Source: Aquirhabdus sp.
GTDB taxonomy: Bacteria > Pseudomonadota > Gammaproteobacteria > Pseudomonadales > Moraxellaceae
Assembly: GCA_030150595.1 (NCBI GenBank)
Contig: JASLFQ010000213.1
Span: forward strand, 1 to 6,299
Direction of reading: 5' to 3'
Length of the DNA: 6,299 bases
Position numbers and translations under genes: made by a program. Under the pieces are notes generated by a model. That model worked only from the letters and a program-made list of their open reading frames with translations, was not told the origin of the DNA and searched no databases. Below are positions 1 to 6,276 of the stretch, piece by piece. Every line of letters begins with the position of its first letter. Within the stretch, counting starts at the first letter, position 1.

Positions 1-64
1 CAGATTGAATCAATGTATTGACGTCTAGTGCATTTGCCACACTCAATAACGGAGAACCCATCAT
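1..64 (-). CDS. Possible 5' end of an unidentified gene, cut by the window edge
   Basis: Reading the minus strand from 64 gives 21 codons without a stop before the window ends, beginning MMGSPLLSVANALDVNTLIQ. I do not recognise the protein. Two features support a real start. A GAGGT Shine-Dalgarno-like sequence (71-75 on the plus strand) lies 6 nt before the first ATG. An extended -10-like element (TGaTATAGA, 95-103) sits about 30 nt upstream. The peptide has an alternating hydrophobic/polar composition typical of a folded protein and ordinary codons. The next ATG (59-61) is an alternative start. The gene would point the same way as dapF but lies 460 bases downstream, beyond a hairpin, so it is probably a separate transcription unit. 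With only 21 codons visible, chance cannot be excluded. Confidence 0.4.
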   Translation of the reverse strand, partial: MMGSPLLSVANALDVNTLIQS

Positions 65-94
65 GATCACACCTCGTCAGAACTCGCAACTTCA

Positions 95-103
95 TCTATA
101 TCA
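95..103 (-). promoter_or_regulatory. Possible extended -10 promoter for the left-edge gene
   Basis: On the minus strand this reads TGATATAGA, that is TGn followed by a TATAGA hexamer. It lies about 30 nt upstream of the ATG at 64. No good -35 hexamer is seen at the usual distance, which extended -10 promoters tolerate. This is assignment by pattern only. Confidence 0.25.
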
Positions 104-339
104 GATCGATGCACCCTCTAAACTATGCAAAGTCAGTACCAGTCTTACCAGTGATAACGCACGCCGTCCCAAAGATTAATATGTCCTACTAACATAAAGA
201 AGAAAGATGGTTGAAAAATATGCGCTCCCATATTCACAACTTGAATAAATATTATGCTTTTTCAAAAGTATACAAACGAGTCATTACAAACGATTTTATT
301 TTTACAATCCATGAAAGCCATCATGACCGCCATGAAGCA

Positions 340-379
340 CTCAACTGTATCAACGCAATCTCAACTGTATCAACGCAAT
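340..379. repeat. Perfect tandem duplication, 2 x 20 bp
   Basis: The unit CTCAACTGTATCAACGCAAT occurs at 340-359 and again, without change and with no gap, at 360-379. The absence of differences suggests a recent slippage or duplication event. The period is not a multiple of three, which fits non-coding DNA. No further copy is seen elsewhere in the window. Confidence 0.9.
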
Positions 380-460
380 ATTGTCTGCACCAAAGCAGAG
401 CATACCACTCATCAATATCCTCACAATATGCCCGACACATGATCAAACAAAGTTTCACAT

Positions 461-497
461 AAAGCCATATTTAGACGAACAATCCAAATATGGCTTT
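461..497 (-). terminator. Perfect 12-bp inverted repeat, probable terminator after dapF
   Basis: The arms AAAGCCATATTT (461-472) and AAATATGGCTTT (486-497) are exact reverse complements, separated by a 13-nt loop. The hairpin lies 26 nt beyond the dapF stop codon, where an intrinsic terminator of the lptM-lysA-dapF unit would be expected. The stem is AT-rich, with only a four-base GC core on each arm. The U run on the minus strand is just three bases before A and G interrupt it, so termination may be weak or the hairpin may instead protect the mRNA 3' end. Its symmetry would allow a role in either direction. Confidence 0.6.
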
Positions 498-523
498 CAT
501 ACATAAATCCCAAATTAATGAGG

Positions 524-1357
524 CTAATCAGGTAAATGAATCGCACCTTCAAAAACCGTTGCCGTTGGGCCTGTCATCCAAACCACATCATTTGGACGCC
601 ACGCAATGGATAAATCACCGCCCTGTAAATGCACGAGCACCTCAGCATCCAACAATCCACGACGAATCCCGCTCACAACAGCCGCACATGCGCCTGTACC
701 ACACGCCAAAGTTTCGCCAGTACCGCGTTCAAACACACGCAAACACACTTCACGACGGCTCATAACCTGCATGAAACCAACATTCACACGCGCAGGGAAC
801 CGTGGATGACTTTCCAGCACTGGGCCAATGGTTTCCACTGGCGCTTTCAAAATATCATCCACCAGAATAACCGCATGTGGATTGCCCATATTAACGACAT
901 CAAGTTCAACTTGTTGAGTACCGACTTCAACTAGATAAGTTGCAGCTTCGGCATCAGCAAGAAATGGAATTTCGCTTGGGTGCACTTTTGGCGCGCCCAT
1001 GTTGACGCGTACCCAGCCTTGGTCATTGATCTCTGGTTCAACAATGCCGCTTTTAGTCGCCACACGAATCAGTTTTTTACGAGTCAAACCACGCTCATGG
1101 ACGAAACGCGCAAAGCAACGCACGCCATTACCACACTGCTCTACTTCAGAACCATCGGCATTAAAAATACGATATTTAAAATCGACGTCAGGCTGTTCTG
1201 GAGGTTCAACTAGCAATAATTGATCAAAACCAACACCAAAATTGCGATTCGCCAAACCGCGGATCAATTCTGGCTCAAGCGAAACCTGTTGGCTCACTAG
1301 ATCTATGACCATGAAATCATTACCCAAACCGTGCATTTTGCTAAATTCGACACGCAT
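524..1357 (-). CDS. dapF: Diaminopimelate epimerase
   Basis: This cofactor-independent epimerase converts LL-2,6-diaminopimelate to the meso form in the cytoplasm. The product feeds peptidoglycan cross-links and, through LysA, lysine. The protein is 277 residues, close to the roughly 274 usual for the family. The N-terminal signature [11 protein letters not shown] (residues 6-16) is intact. Both catalytic cysteines are present: Cys75 in QCGNGVRC (74-81) and Cys219 in ACGTGAC (218-224). The conserved GNPH (158-161) and ERGTGET (210-216) segments are also seen. I start at ATG 1357 rather than the GTG one codon upstream, because the GAGGAG at 1364-1369 lies 6 nt from the ATG but only 3 nt from the GTG. 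It is the last gene of the lptM-lysA-dapF cluster, with a 53-nt gap after lysA. In many relatives dapF is followed by DUF484 and/or xerC; neither is seen here before the window edge. Confidence 0.97.
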   Translation of the reverse strand: MRVEFSKMHGLGNDFMVIDLVSQQVSLEPELIRGLANRNFGVGFDQLLLVEPPEQPDVDFKYRIFNADGSEVEQCGNGVRCFARFVHERGLTRKKLIRVATKSGIVEPEINDQGWVRVNMGAPKVHPSEIPFLADAEAATYLVEVGTQQVELDVVNMGNPHAVILVDDILKAPVETIGPVLESHPRFPARVNVGFMQVMSRREVCLRVFERGTGETLACGTGACAAVVSGIRRGLLDAEVLVHLQGGDLSIAWRPNDVVWMTGPTATVFEGAIHLPD

Positions 1358-1363
1358 CACGGA

Positions 1364-1369
1364 CTCCTC
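1364..1369 (-). promoter_or_regulatory. Ribosome binding site deciding the dapF start
   Basis: GAGGAG on the minus strand lies six bases before ATG 1357 and three before the overlapping GTG at 1360. The spacing favours the ATG, which also matches the usual family N-terminus just before [11 protein letters not shown]. Confidence 0.8.
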
Positions 1370-1410
1370 TTACTTCAATGCTTTGATGAATAGTTACTGC
1401 GCGACTGCTA

Positions 1411-2655
1411 TTAAGGAACTAAAGACTCTAAAGCCCAGAGCTCATTGACTACCTCGCGTTTACGCACGACATGCGCCTGATCACCATCCACAATAATTTC
1501 CGCTGCTCGCCCACGCGTATTGTAATTACTCGACATGACAAAACCATACGCACCAGCGCCCATCACCGCGAGTACATCGCCTGTTTCCAGTGCAAGCTCA
1601 CGTTCTTTACCTAAGAAATCACCCGTTTCACAAATTGAACCGACCAAATCCCATACTTTGACATCTGAATGCTTCGATGCTGAAACAGGCTGAATATCCA
1701 TCCATGCGCCATAGAGTGACGGACGAACCAAATCATTCATCGCCGCATCAATCAACGCAAAATTACGATGCGCGGTTGGTTTGAGCATATCCACAGTCGT
1801 GAGCAGAACACCTGCATTTGCACTGATTGCACGCCCTGGCTCCATGTAGACTTTAAGCCCTAATTTCTCAAGCGCAGGTCGTAAAGCAGCGGCATATTCA
1901 GCGGGAGTTGGCGGCGTCTCATCGCGATATTTCACACCCAAACCACCACCAATATCAATATGCTTGAGCCCAATACCTTGCGCTTGCAAGTTCTTGATCA
2001 TCTCAATGACTTTATCCAACGCATCTTGAAATGGTTGCGTTGTCGTCAACTGTGAACCTATATGGCAGTCAATACCGACCACTTCGATACCCGCCAAACT
2101 TGCAGCCAATGCATAAACGTCATATACCGTATCGCTCGGAATCCCAAACTTATTTTCTTTTAAACCTGTCGAAATATATGGATGTGTCTGTGCATCCACA
2201 TCTGGATTAACACGTAATGACACAGGTGCACGGACGCCCAAACGTTGTGCAACACGATCAATACGACTCAACTCCGCTGCCGACTCTACGTTAAAGCATG
2301 CAATGCCAACATTTAATGCGCGTTCAATTTCAGCTTCAGTTTTACCTAAACCTGAAAATACAACTTTAGCAGGCGCACCGCCAGCCGCAAGTACGCGCTC
2401 TAGCTCGCCGCCACTGACAATATCAAATCCTGCACCTAACTTGGCAAGGATATTCAGCACACCAATATTGGAATTGGACTTCACCGCAAAACACACTTGA
2501 TGATCAATAAAATCAAACGCACGATCAAATGCCAAATAATTTGCTGTCAATACTGCACGTGAATACACATACAACGGTGTTGCAAACTGTGCTGCCAATT
2601 TTGCCAACGATAATTTTTCTACATGCAACGCACCATCTATTCTCGTAAAACTCAT
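1411..2655 (-). CDS. lysA: Diaminopimelate decarboxylase
   Basis: This PLP-dependent, fold-type III (alanine-racemase-like) enzyme removes CO2 from meso-diaminopimelate to give L-lysine, the last step of the DAP pathway. The 414-residue length is normal. Visible landmarks run in order: the PLP Schiff-base lysine in FAVKSN (Lys59), the FNVES strand (121-125), HIGSQ (198-202, His198 stacking on PLP), the phosphate-binding GGGLG (236-240), EPGR (272-275), the inter-subunit catalytic CETGDF (342-347) and GAGAYGF (366-372) with the C-terminal active-site tyrosine. All key residues are present. The ATG overlaps the lptM stop as ATGA, which points to translational coupling; only a weak GGTGG precedes it, inside lptM. 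dapF follows after a short gap, so the two lysine-pathway genes are very likely co-transcribed. Confidence 0.98.
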   Translation of the reverse strand: MSFTRIDGALHVEKLSLAKLAAQFATPLYVYSRAVLTANYLAFDRAFDFIDHQVCFAVKSNSNIGVLNILAKLGAGFDIVSGGELERVLAAGGAPAKVVFSGLGKTEAEIERALNVGIACFNVESAAELSRIDRVAQRLGVRAPVSLRVNPDVDAQTHPYISTGLKENKFGIPSDTVYDVYALAASLAGIEVVGIDCHIGSQLTTTQPFQDALDKVIEMIKNLQAQGIGLKHIDIGGGLGVKYRDETPPTPAEYAAALRPALEKLGLKVYMEPGRAISANAGVLLTTVDMLKPTAHRNFALIDAAMNDLVRPSLYGAWMDIQPVSASKHSDVKVWDLVGSICETGDFLGKERELALETGDVLAVMGAGAYGFVMSSNYNTRGRAAEIIVDGDQAHVVRKREVVNELWALESLVP

Positions 2656-2918
2656 GATGCACTACCACCGGTCACACTTTGTGTTGCAGCTGGTTCTGAA
2701 GCCGTTGGAACTGTTGCAGCAGGTGCCGATGCAGGCGCTTTATGCGACCCAAAAATATAATTGCTCTTCGCATTTTTATGCTCTGCGATGCTTACTTTTG
2801 AAGGATCTTTAGCAGGCAAATACAACTCACCTTTCTGACCACAACTCGTCAGACTCAAGCACGCGCATGCCGTCAGTGAGGTCGCAACCAACGCACCTGT
2901 AAAATTACGAAGGAACAT
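2652..2918 (-). CDS. lptM: LptM/YifL-like outer-membrane lipoprotein
   Basis: This is a small lipoprotein of 88 residues. A hydrophobic signal peptide ends in the lipobox LTSC, with Cys26 as the predicted lipidated residue. It is followed by GQKGELYLP (27-35), the hallmark N-terminal motif of LptM (formerly YifL). In E. coli LptM binds the LptDE translocon and helps LptD reach its correct disulfide-bonded form. Gly at +2 predicts outer-membrane sorting. The remainder is low-complexity, rich in Ala, Pro, Ser and Thr (60-88), and probably disordered; this tail makes the protein somewhat longer than E. coli LptM. A second lipobox-like LTAC (15-18) lies just upstream of the real one. The start is supported by AGGA seven bases before ATG 2918. 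The gene overlaps lysA by four bases; placement directly before lysA-dapF is the usual arrangement for this family. Confidence 0.9.
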   Translation of the reverse strand: MFLRNFTGALVATSLTACACLSLTSCGQKGELYLPAKDPSKVSIAEHKNAKSNYIFGSHKAPASAPAATVPTASEPAATQSVTGGSAS

Positions 2919-2955
2919 AGATAAATCCTAAAAACAAAAATCAGACATGAGGGAT

Positions 2956-2961
2956 AGTATA
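2956..2961 (-). promoter_or_regulatory. Probable -10 box of the lptM-lysA-dapF unit
   Basis: TATACT on the minus strand is a five-of-six match to the -10 consensus, about 37 nt upstream of the lptM ATG. The hexamer 17 bases further upstream (CAGCGT) is a poor -35, so an activator or a weak promoter is possible. The 105-nt gap after the DedA gene lacks an intrinsic terminator, so read-through from that gene may also contribute. Confidence 0.4.
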
Positions 2962-3023
2962 GCCGACTCAAAAGGTTGACGCTGATAAGTTCATGCTATG
3001 AATGTGACAATTAATAAAGCCAA

Positions 3024-4007
3024 TTAAAATTTAGGATGGGCTTCTACCTCAAACACCTGCGGCTCAGCACTTTCATAGTATTCAACAGAAAACCCCTCTG
3101 CGCGCCATGCATCGATTCCACCCTGTAGAGATCGCACCTGCGTATATCCTCGCTTTTTAAGCTGCCTTGCAACTTGAACGGCACTGACATCATTATTCGG
3201 ACAGGAACAATAAACCACCATTACTTGACTAAATGGAATATCTGCAATCGTTTCCGCAAGCGACTTAGGATCTAATGGACGAGCACCAATAATCCGCTCT
3301 AAATCCATACTCTTAGCCAATGAAGATCTCGCATCAAATATCAAGGGAAGCTGCTCTTGCTTGAGTAGTTCGGCAAGTTCTTTAGGCGTTATTTTTGTTT
3401 GTCTTGCAAAAACTTTAATTCGATAGCGTTGCCACCACCGAAATATCACATAAGCCAATAAAAGTAGGCATATCACGAGTACAGCAGTTTTACCAAACTC
3501 AGTCATCGTGACTAAGATCCCATTAATTTGTTGATGAAAAATCGCTCCGACGACTAACCACGTTCCCGCCCAAAGCGCCGCGCCAGCCGTACTAAATATG
3601 AAAAAACTTGAACGACGCAATCCTAATGCACCTGCTAAAGGAGGTGCTAACGTTGCCAATCCTGGAATAAACTTGGCGATCACCAATGTTGCAACGCCCC
3701 AACGACTAAAGTGGGTTTCAGATTGCCGTACACAAGAATCTGGTGAAAGTGAAATACGACATAAAAGATGCAAAATTCGATGCCCAAAATGACGTCCAGC
3801 CGAATACCAGACAAAGTCGCCTAATAGAGAAGCAATGATTGCGAGCAATAAAGAAGCCAGGCCCAGTTGAGGATTGCCCACGGCAATAGAACCCATGAGC
3901 AACAGCAAAGGCAAAACAGGTATCGGTAATCCAAGCTGAACAAAGAGCACCACAAAGAAAACACCAAACGCACCATATTGAGTGAATAGTGCAAATAAGT
4001 CGGTCAT
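3024..4007 (-). CDS. DedA-family membrane protein fused to a C-terminal rhodanese domain
   Basis: This is a two-domain, 327-residue inner-membrane protein. Residues 1 to about 200 form a DedA/SNARE-associated (PF09335-type) domain with hydrophobic segments near 10-40, 48-68, 105-128, 133-157 and 173-192. The family motifs LGLPIP (25-30), GDFVWYSAGRHFG (63-75) and KFIPGLATLAPPLAGA (112-127) are visible. Residues about 205-310 form a single rhodanese domain: LIFDAR (222-227), VVYCSCPNND (264-273, Cys267 in the catalytic position) and LQGGIDAWRAEG (294-305). Some DedA proteins move lipids such as undecaprenyl phosphate across the inner membrane; the rhodanese part, likely cytoplasmic, may carry sulfur or sense redox state. 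The same fusion is annotated in other proteobacteria as 'DedA family protein/thiosulfate sulfurtransferase GlpE'. The start at 4007 is chosen for GAGGAG seven bases upstream; an 18-codon extension to 4061 lacks such a site. The substrate is unknown. Confidence 0.9.
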   Translation of the reverse strand: MTDLFALFTQYGAFGVFFVVLFVQLGLPIPVLPLLLLMGSIAVGNPQLGLASLLLAIIASLLGDFVWYSAGRHFGHRILHLLCRISLSPDSCVRQSETHFSRWGVATLVIAKFIPGLATLAPPLAGALGLRRSSFFIFSTAGAALWAGTWLVVGAIFHQQINGILVTMTEFGKTAVLVICLLLLAYVIFRWWQRYRIKVFARQTKITPKELAELLKQEQLPLIFDARSSLAKSMDLERIIGARPLDPKSLAETIADIPFSQVMVVYCSCPNNDVSAVQVARQLKKRGYTQVRSLQGGIDAWRAEGFSVEYYESAEPQVFEVEAHPKF

Positions 4008-4014
4008 TGCTGAA

Positions 4015-4020
4015 CTCCTC
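4015..4020 (-). promoter_or_regulatory. Ribosome binding site deciding the DedA-rhodanese start
   Basis: GAGGAG on the minus strand ends seven bases before ATG 4007. This places the start at MTDLFALF rather than at the in-frame upstream start at 4061. The extra 18 residues (MNYKIRRQS...) would add a charged, non-conserved leader. Confidence 0.85.
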
Positions 4021-4049
4021 AATATAAAAACGCAGGATTGTCGCCTAAT

Positions 4050-4055
4050 TTTATA
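4050..4055 (-). promoter_or_regulatory. Possible -10 box of the DedA-rhodanese gene
   Basis: TATAAA on the minus strand matches five of six consensus positions and lies about 42 nt before the ATG at 4007. No clear -35 is seen 16-18 bases upstream. The pckG terminator upstream means this gene needs its own promoter somewhere between 4008 and 4258, and this is the best candidate seen. Confidence 0.3.
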
Positions 4056-4080
4056 GTTCAAGAATGGCTATTGATCATGA

Positions 4081-4128
4081 AGAATAGGAATTCATTATTC
4101 AACAATGATCGTATTGTCCTCCTATTCT
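4081..4128. repeat. Nested inverted repeats between pckG and the DedA gene
   Basis: The outer arms AGAATAGGA (4081-4089) and TCCTATTCT (4120-4128) are perfect 9-bp reverse complements. Inside lies a smaller hairpin, ACAAT (4102-4106) with ATTGT (4113-4117) around a 6-nt loop. The element sits just upstream of the likely DedA promoter region and is not followed by a T tract on either strand, so it does not look like a terminator. It could be a protein-binding site, a remnant of a small mobile repeat, or chance in AT-rich DNA. Confidence 0.5.
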
Positions 4129-4258
4129 CAGTAGTAAAATAGCACTTATATTTCGTAATAAATATTAGTTCAGCTTAAAAAATAGAGTCGTATACTCAGC
4201 AATTGTAGATACTTAACAACCCACTAATTCATTTTAGAAAACATCAACTCAACCCAAT
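4129..4258. other. AT-rich intergenic stretch without a recognised gene
   Basis: This part of the gap between the pckG terminator and the DedA gene is strongly AT-rich and has stops in all frames. I see no open frame with a ribosome binding site and no known RNA fold. A small GAGT/ACTC inverted pair near 4185-4198 is too short to weigh. Confidence 0.55.
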
Positions 4259-4286
4259 AAAAAACCGCCTCAAGTGAGACGGTTTT
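4259..4286 (-). terminator. Intrinsic terminator of pckG
   Basis: On the minus strand the arms AAAACCGTCTC (4286-4276) and GAGGCGGTTTT (4271-4261) pair with one internal mismatch around an ACTT tetraloop. The second arm runs straight into a T-rich tail (TTTTTTATT, starting inside the arm). It lies 26 nt beyond the pckG stop codon. This is a textbook rho-independent terminator and separates pckG from the DedA-rhodanese gene. Confidence 0.9.
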
Positions 4287-4312
4287 GTTTACACTCATAA
4301 TACTACATCAAA

Positions 4313-6172
4313 TTAAGCAGTTAATGCTTTCTTTGCGTGTAACGCTGCGATCAATTGTGCTTTACGATCACGTAAAACTTGTGGCAATGCCGCGCCGATC
4401 TTATCGAACAACTCTTCATGGCTCTCTAACTCAGCAACCCATTGATCATGGTCTTGTGAAGTCACTTGTTCGAACTCTTCACGGCTAAAGTTTGTACCAG
4501 TCCAGTTCAAGTCGTCATACGCTGGAACATAACCAATCGGTGTTTCTTCAGCATGGATACGGTTTTCGCAACGATCAACAATCCACTCAAGAACGCGAGT
4601 GTTTTGACCAAAACCAGGCCATACGAAGTCACCGTTTTCATTGCGACGGAACCAGTTGACGTTGAAAATCTTAGGCATTGCTGCACCGCTGACAGCGGTT
4701 GCTGCTTGCAGTTTTTCACCAACATTCAACCAATGCTGGAAGTAATCGCCCATGTTGTAGCCACAGAATGGCAACATCGCAAACGGATCACGACGAACGA
4801 TACCTTGTTTACCAACCGCAGCAGCTGTCGTTTCTGAACCCATGGTAGCCGCTTTATACACGCCATCCACCCAGTCGAATGCTTCAGTGACTAACGGCAC
4901 TGTGTCTGCACGACGACCACCGAAGATGAATGCAGAAATCGGCACACCTGCTGGATTTTCCCAGTCAGCATCGATTGATGGACATTGGTTAGCGCCAACA
5001 GTGAAGCGTGAGTTTGGATGCGCAGCTGGCGTACCCAAATCTTTTGACCATGCTTGACCTTTCCAGTCAGTCAGGTTAGCTGGTGCTTCTTTGCTCAAGC
5101 CTTCCCACCACACATCGCCGTCTTCAGTCATTGCAACGTTGGTATAAATCACGTTTTTGTACAATGTTGCCAAACAGTTAGGATTGGTTTTTTCGCTAGT
5201 GCCTGGTGCAACACCGAAGAAACCTGCTTCTGGGTTGATCGCATAGAGACGACCATCAGCACCTGGTTTTAACCAAGCAATGTCATCACCGACAGTTTCC
5301 ACTTTCCAGCCTTCAAAGCCTGCTGGTGGAATCAACATGGCAAAGTTGGTCTTACCACATGCAGATGGGAACGCTGCCGCAACGTAGTGTTTTTCACCAC
5401 GAGGACTGGTTAAGCCCAAAATCAACATATGTTCAGCCAACCAACCTTGATCGCGACCCATCACAGATGCGATACGCAGTGCTAAACATTTCTTACCGAG
5501 CAATGCATTGCCGCCGTAACCTGAACCGAACGACCAGATTTCACGAGTTTCTGGGTAATGCACGATATATTTAGTGTCGTTACATGGCCATTTCACATCA
5601 GCTTGACCCGCTGCGAGCGGCGCGCCAACAGAATGAACACATGGCACAAACTCACCATCCGTACCGAGTACGTCGTACACTTCTTTGCCCATACGCGCCA
5701 TGATGCGCATATTGACCACAACATAAGGAGAGTCACTGAGCTCAATCCCAACGTGTGCAATGTGGCTGCCCAATGGGCCCATTGAGAATGGCACGACATA
5801 CATGGTACGACCACGCATACAGCCTTCAAACAAACCATTCAAAGTTGCACGCATCTCTGCAGGTGCTGCCCAGTTATTGGTTGAGCCAGCGTCTTCTTTT
5901 TTCTCAGAGCAAATAAAGGTGCGCTCTTCAACACGTGCCACATCAGAAGGGCTCGATAATGCTAAGTACGAACCAGGACGTTTGGCTTCATTTAATTTTT
6001 TCATGGTGCCTGAACTGACCATCAGATCAAGTAGGCGTTGATTCTCTTCATCACTACCATCAACCCACTCAATGCGGTCAGGTTGGGTCAGTGCGGCGAT
6101 CTGTTCCACCCAAGCGATAAGCTTGGTGTGGCGAACGAATGCTGGAGGATTAGAAGCTATCACTTGGGTCAT
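4313..6172 (-). CDS. pckG: Phosphoenolpyruvate carboxykinase (GTP)
   Basis: This cytoplasmic enzyme catalyses GTP-dependent decarboxylation and phosphorylation of oxaloacetate to phosphoenolpyruvate, the entry step of gluconeogenesis. The 619-residue length is normal for the GTP class. Landmarks in order: RVEERTF (80-86, substrate arginine region), [16 protein letters not shown] (214-229), AEHMLI (246-251, metal-binding His248), the P-loop FPSACGKTN (268-276) with the reactive Cys272, GDDIAW (296-301, metal-binding Asp), [15 protein letters not shown] (312-326), the omega-loop lid around GSETTAAA (445-452), and the guanine-site segment [17 protein letters not shown] (506-522). The [10 protein letters not shown]-loop and the guanine pocket mark the GTP rather than the ATP class found in E. 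coli. An AAGG seven bases before ATG 6172 supports the start. The gene has its own leader and terminator, so it appears monocistronic. Confidence 0.98.
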   Translation of the reverse strand: MTQVIASNPPAFVRHTKLIAWVEQIAALTQPDRIEWVDGSDEENQRLLDLMVSSGTMKKLNEAKRPGSYLALSSPSDVARVEERTFICSEKKEDAGSTNNWAAPAEMRATLNGLFEGCMRGRTMYVVPFSMGPLGSHIAHVGIELSDSPYVVVNMRIMARMGKEVYDVLGTDGEFVPCVHSVGAPLAAGQADVKWPCNDTKYIVHYPETREIWSFGSGYGGNALLGKKCLALRIASVMGRDQGWLAEHMLILGLTSPRGEKHYVAAAFPSACGKTNFAMLIPPAGFEGWKVETVGDDIAWLKPGADGRLYAINPEAGFFGVAPGTSEKTNPNCLATLYKNVIYTNVAMTEDGDVWWEGLSKEAPANLTDWKGQAWSKDLGTPAAHPNSRFTVGANQCPSIDADWENPAGVPISAFIFGGRRADTVPLVTEAFDWVDGVYKAATMGSETTAAAVGKQGIVRRDPFAMLPFCGYNMGDYFQHWLNVGEKLQAATAVSGAAMPKIFNVNWFRRNENGDFVWPGFGQNTRVLEWIVDRCENRIHAEETPIGYVPAYDDLNWTGTNFSREEFEQVTSQDHDQWVAELESHEELFDKIGAALPQVLRDRKAQLIAALHAKKALTA

Positions 6173-6205
6173 GGTGAGGCCTTATCGTAAGAATACGAGC
6201 TAAGA

Positions 6206-6227
6206 CAGTCCCGGATCACGGGCACTG
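6206..6227 (-). promoter_or_regulatory. GC-rich hairpin in the pckG leader
   Basis: On the minus strand CAGT-G-CCCG pairs with CGGGACTG around a 5-nt loop, giving eight base pairs with a single bulged G. It lies 33 nt before the pckG ATG and about 23 nt before its Shine-Dalgarno, inside the probable 5' untranslated leader. No T tract follows, so it is not a terminator. It could stabilise the mRNA or bind a regulator. No known riboswitch is recognised. Confidence 0.5.
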
Positions 6228-6247
6228 CCGCTAAAAATTGAGGGCAT

Positions 6248-6276
6248 ATTAAAGCACAAAAACGCCGCATTTAGAA
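6248..6276 (-). promoter_or_regulatory. Possible pckG promoter
   Basis: On the minus strand an extended -10, TGC followed by TTTAAT (6253-6248), lies 17 bases after a weak -35-like TTCTAA (6276-6271). Transcription would begin near 6241 and give a leader of about 69 nt containing the hairpin at 6206-6227. A second candidate, TGTTATACA around 6281-6289, would give a longer leader, but its -35 region falls outside the window. Confidence 0.35.

Larger units (their letters stand above)
65..460. other. Gene-poor AT-rich gap downstream of dapF
   Basis: No convincing complete gene is seen in these roughly 400 bases on either strand. A plus-strand frame of 83 codons (211-462, TTG start) has no recognisable domain and no good ribosome binding site. 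It also contains a 20-bp duplication that is not a multiple of three, which argues against coding. A 38-codon plus-strand frame (63-179) has a GGAG eight bases before its ATG but competes with the more protein-like minus-strand start at 64. The stretch holds a perfect tandem 20-bp duplication and one arm of an 11-bp long-range inverted match. I see no tRNA-like or other known RNA fold. Confidence 0.6.

Noticed and set aside
63..179. Plus-strand 38-codon frame (MITPRQNSQL...) preceded by GGAG at 8-nt spacing
   Set aside because: The spacing is acceptable, but the peptide is short and unrecognised. Its start overlaps the more convincing minus-strand gene start at 64, and no clear promoter lies upstream. 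Retained only as a weak possibility.
211..462. Plus-strand open frame of 83 codons left of dapF
   Set aside because: It starts with TTG without a good ribosome binding site, has no recognisable motif and is rich in His, Ser and Tyr. It contains a 20-bp tandem duplication that would shift frame if copy number changed.
524..934. Plus-strand open frames of 67-101 codons opposite dapF
   Set aside because: They lie entirely antisense to a gene with full catalytic motifs, and their translations show no family features. They are by-products of codon bias on the other strand.
2976..3002. Plus-strand promoter-like pair TTGACG ... TATGAA between lptM and the DedA gene
   Set aside because: The spacer is only 15 bases and the -10 is weak. 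It would drive transcription antisense to the DedA gene with no gene to serve.
2990..3002. Short palindrome TTCATGCTATGAA after the DedA stop, considered as a terminator
   Set aside because: It has only five base pairs, a 3-nt loop and no T tract, so it is too weak to call.
4008..4061. 18-codon upstream extension of the DedA-rhodanese frame
   Set aside because: The GAGGAG at 4015-4020 with 7-nt spacing marks ATG 4007 as the start, and the candidate -10 at 4050-4055 would lie inside the extension.
4466..5272. Several plus-strand frames of 71-123 codons opposite pckG, and a 72-codon minus frame inside it
   Set aside because: All overlap a 619-residue enzyme with every key motif intact; none has its own ribosome binding site or recognisable domain.
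6254..6276. GCGGCGTTTTT on the minus strand, considered as the tail of a terminator from a gene beyond the right edge
   Set aside because: No complementary GCCGC arm lies upstream of it on the minus strand, so no stem can form before the T run.
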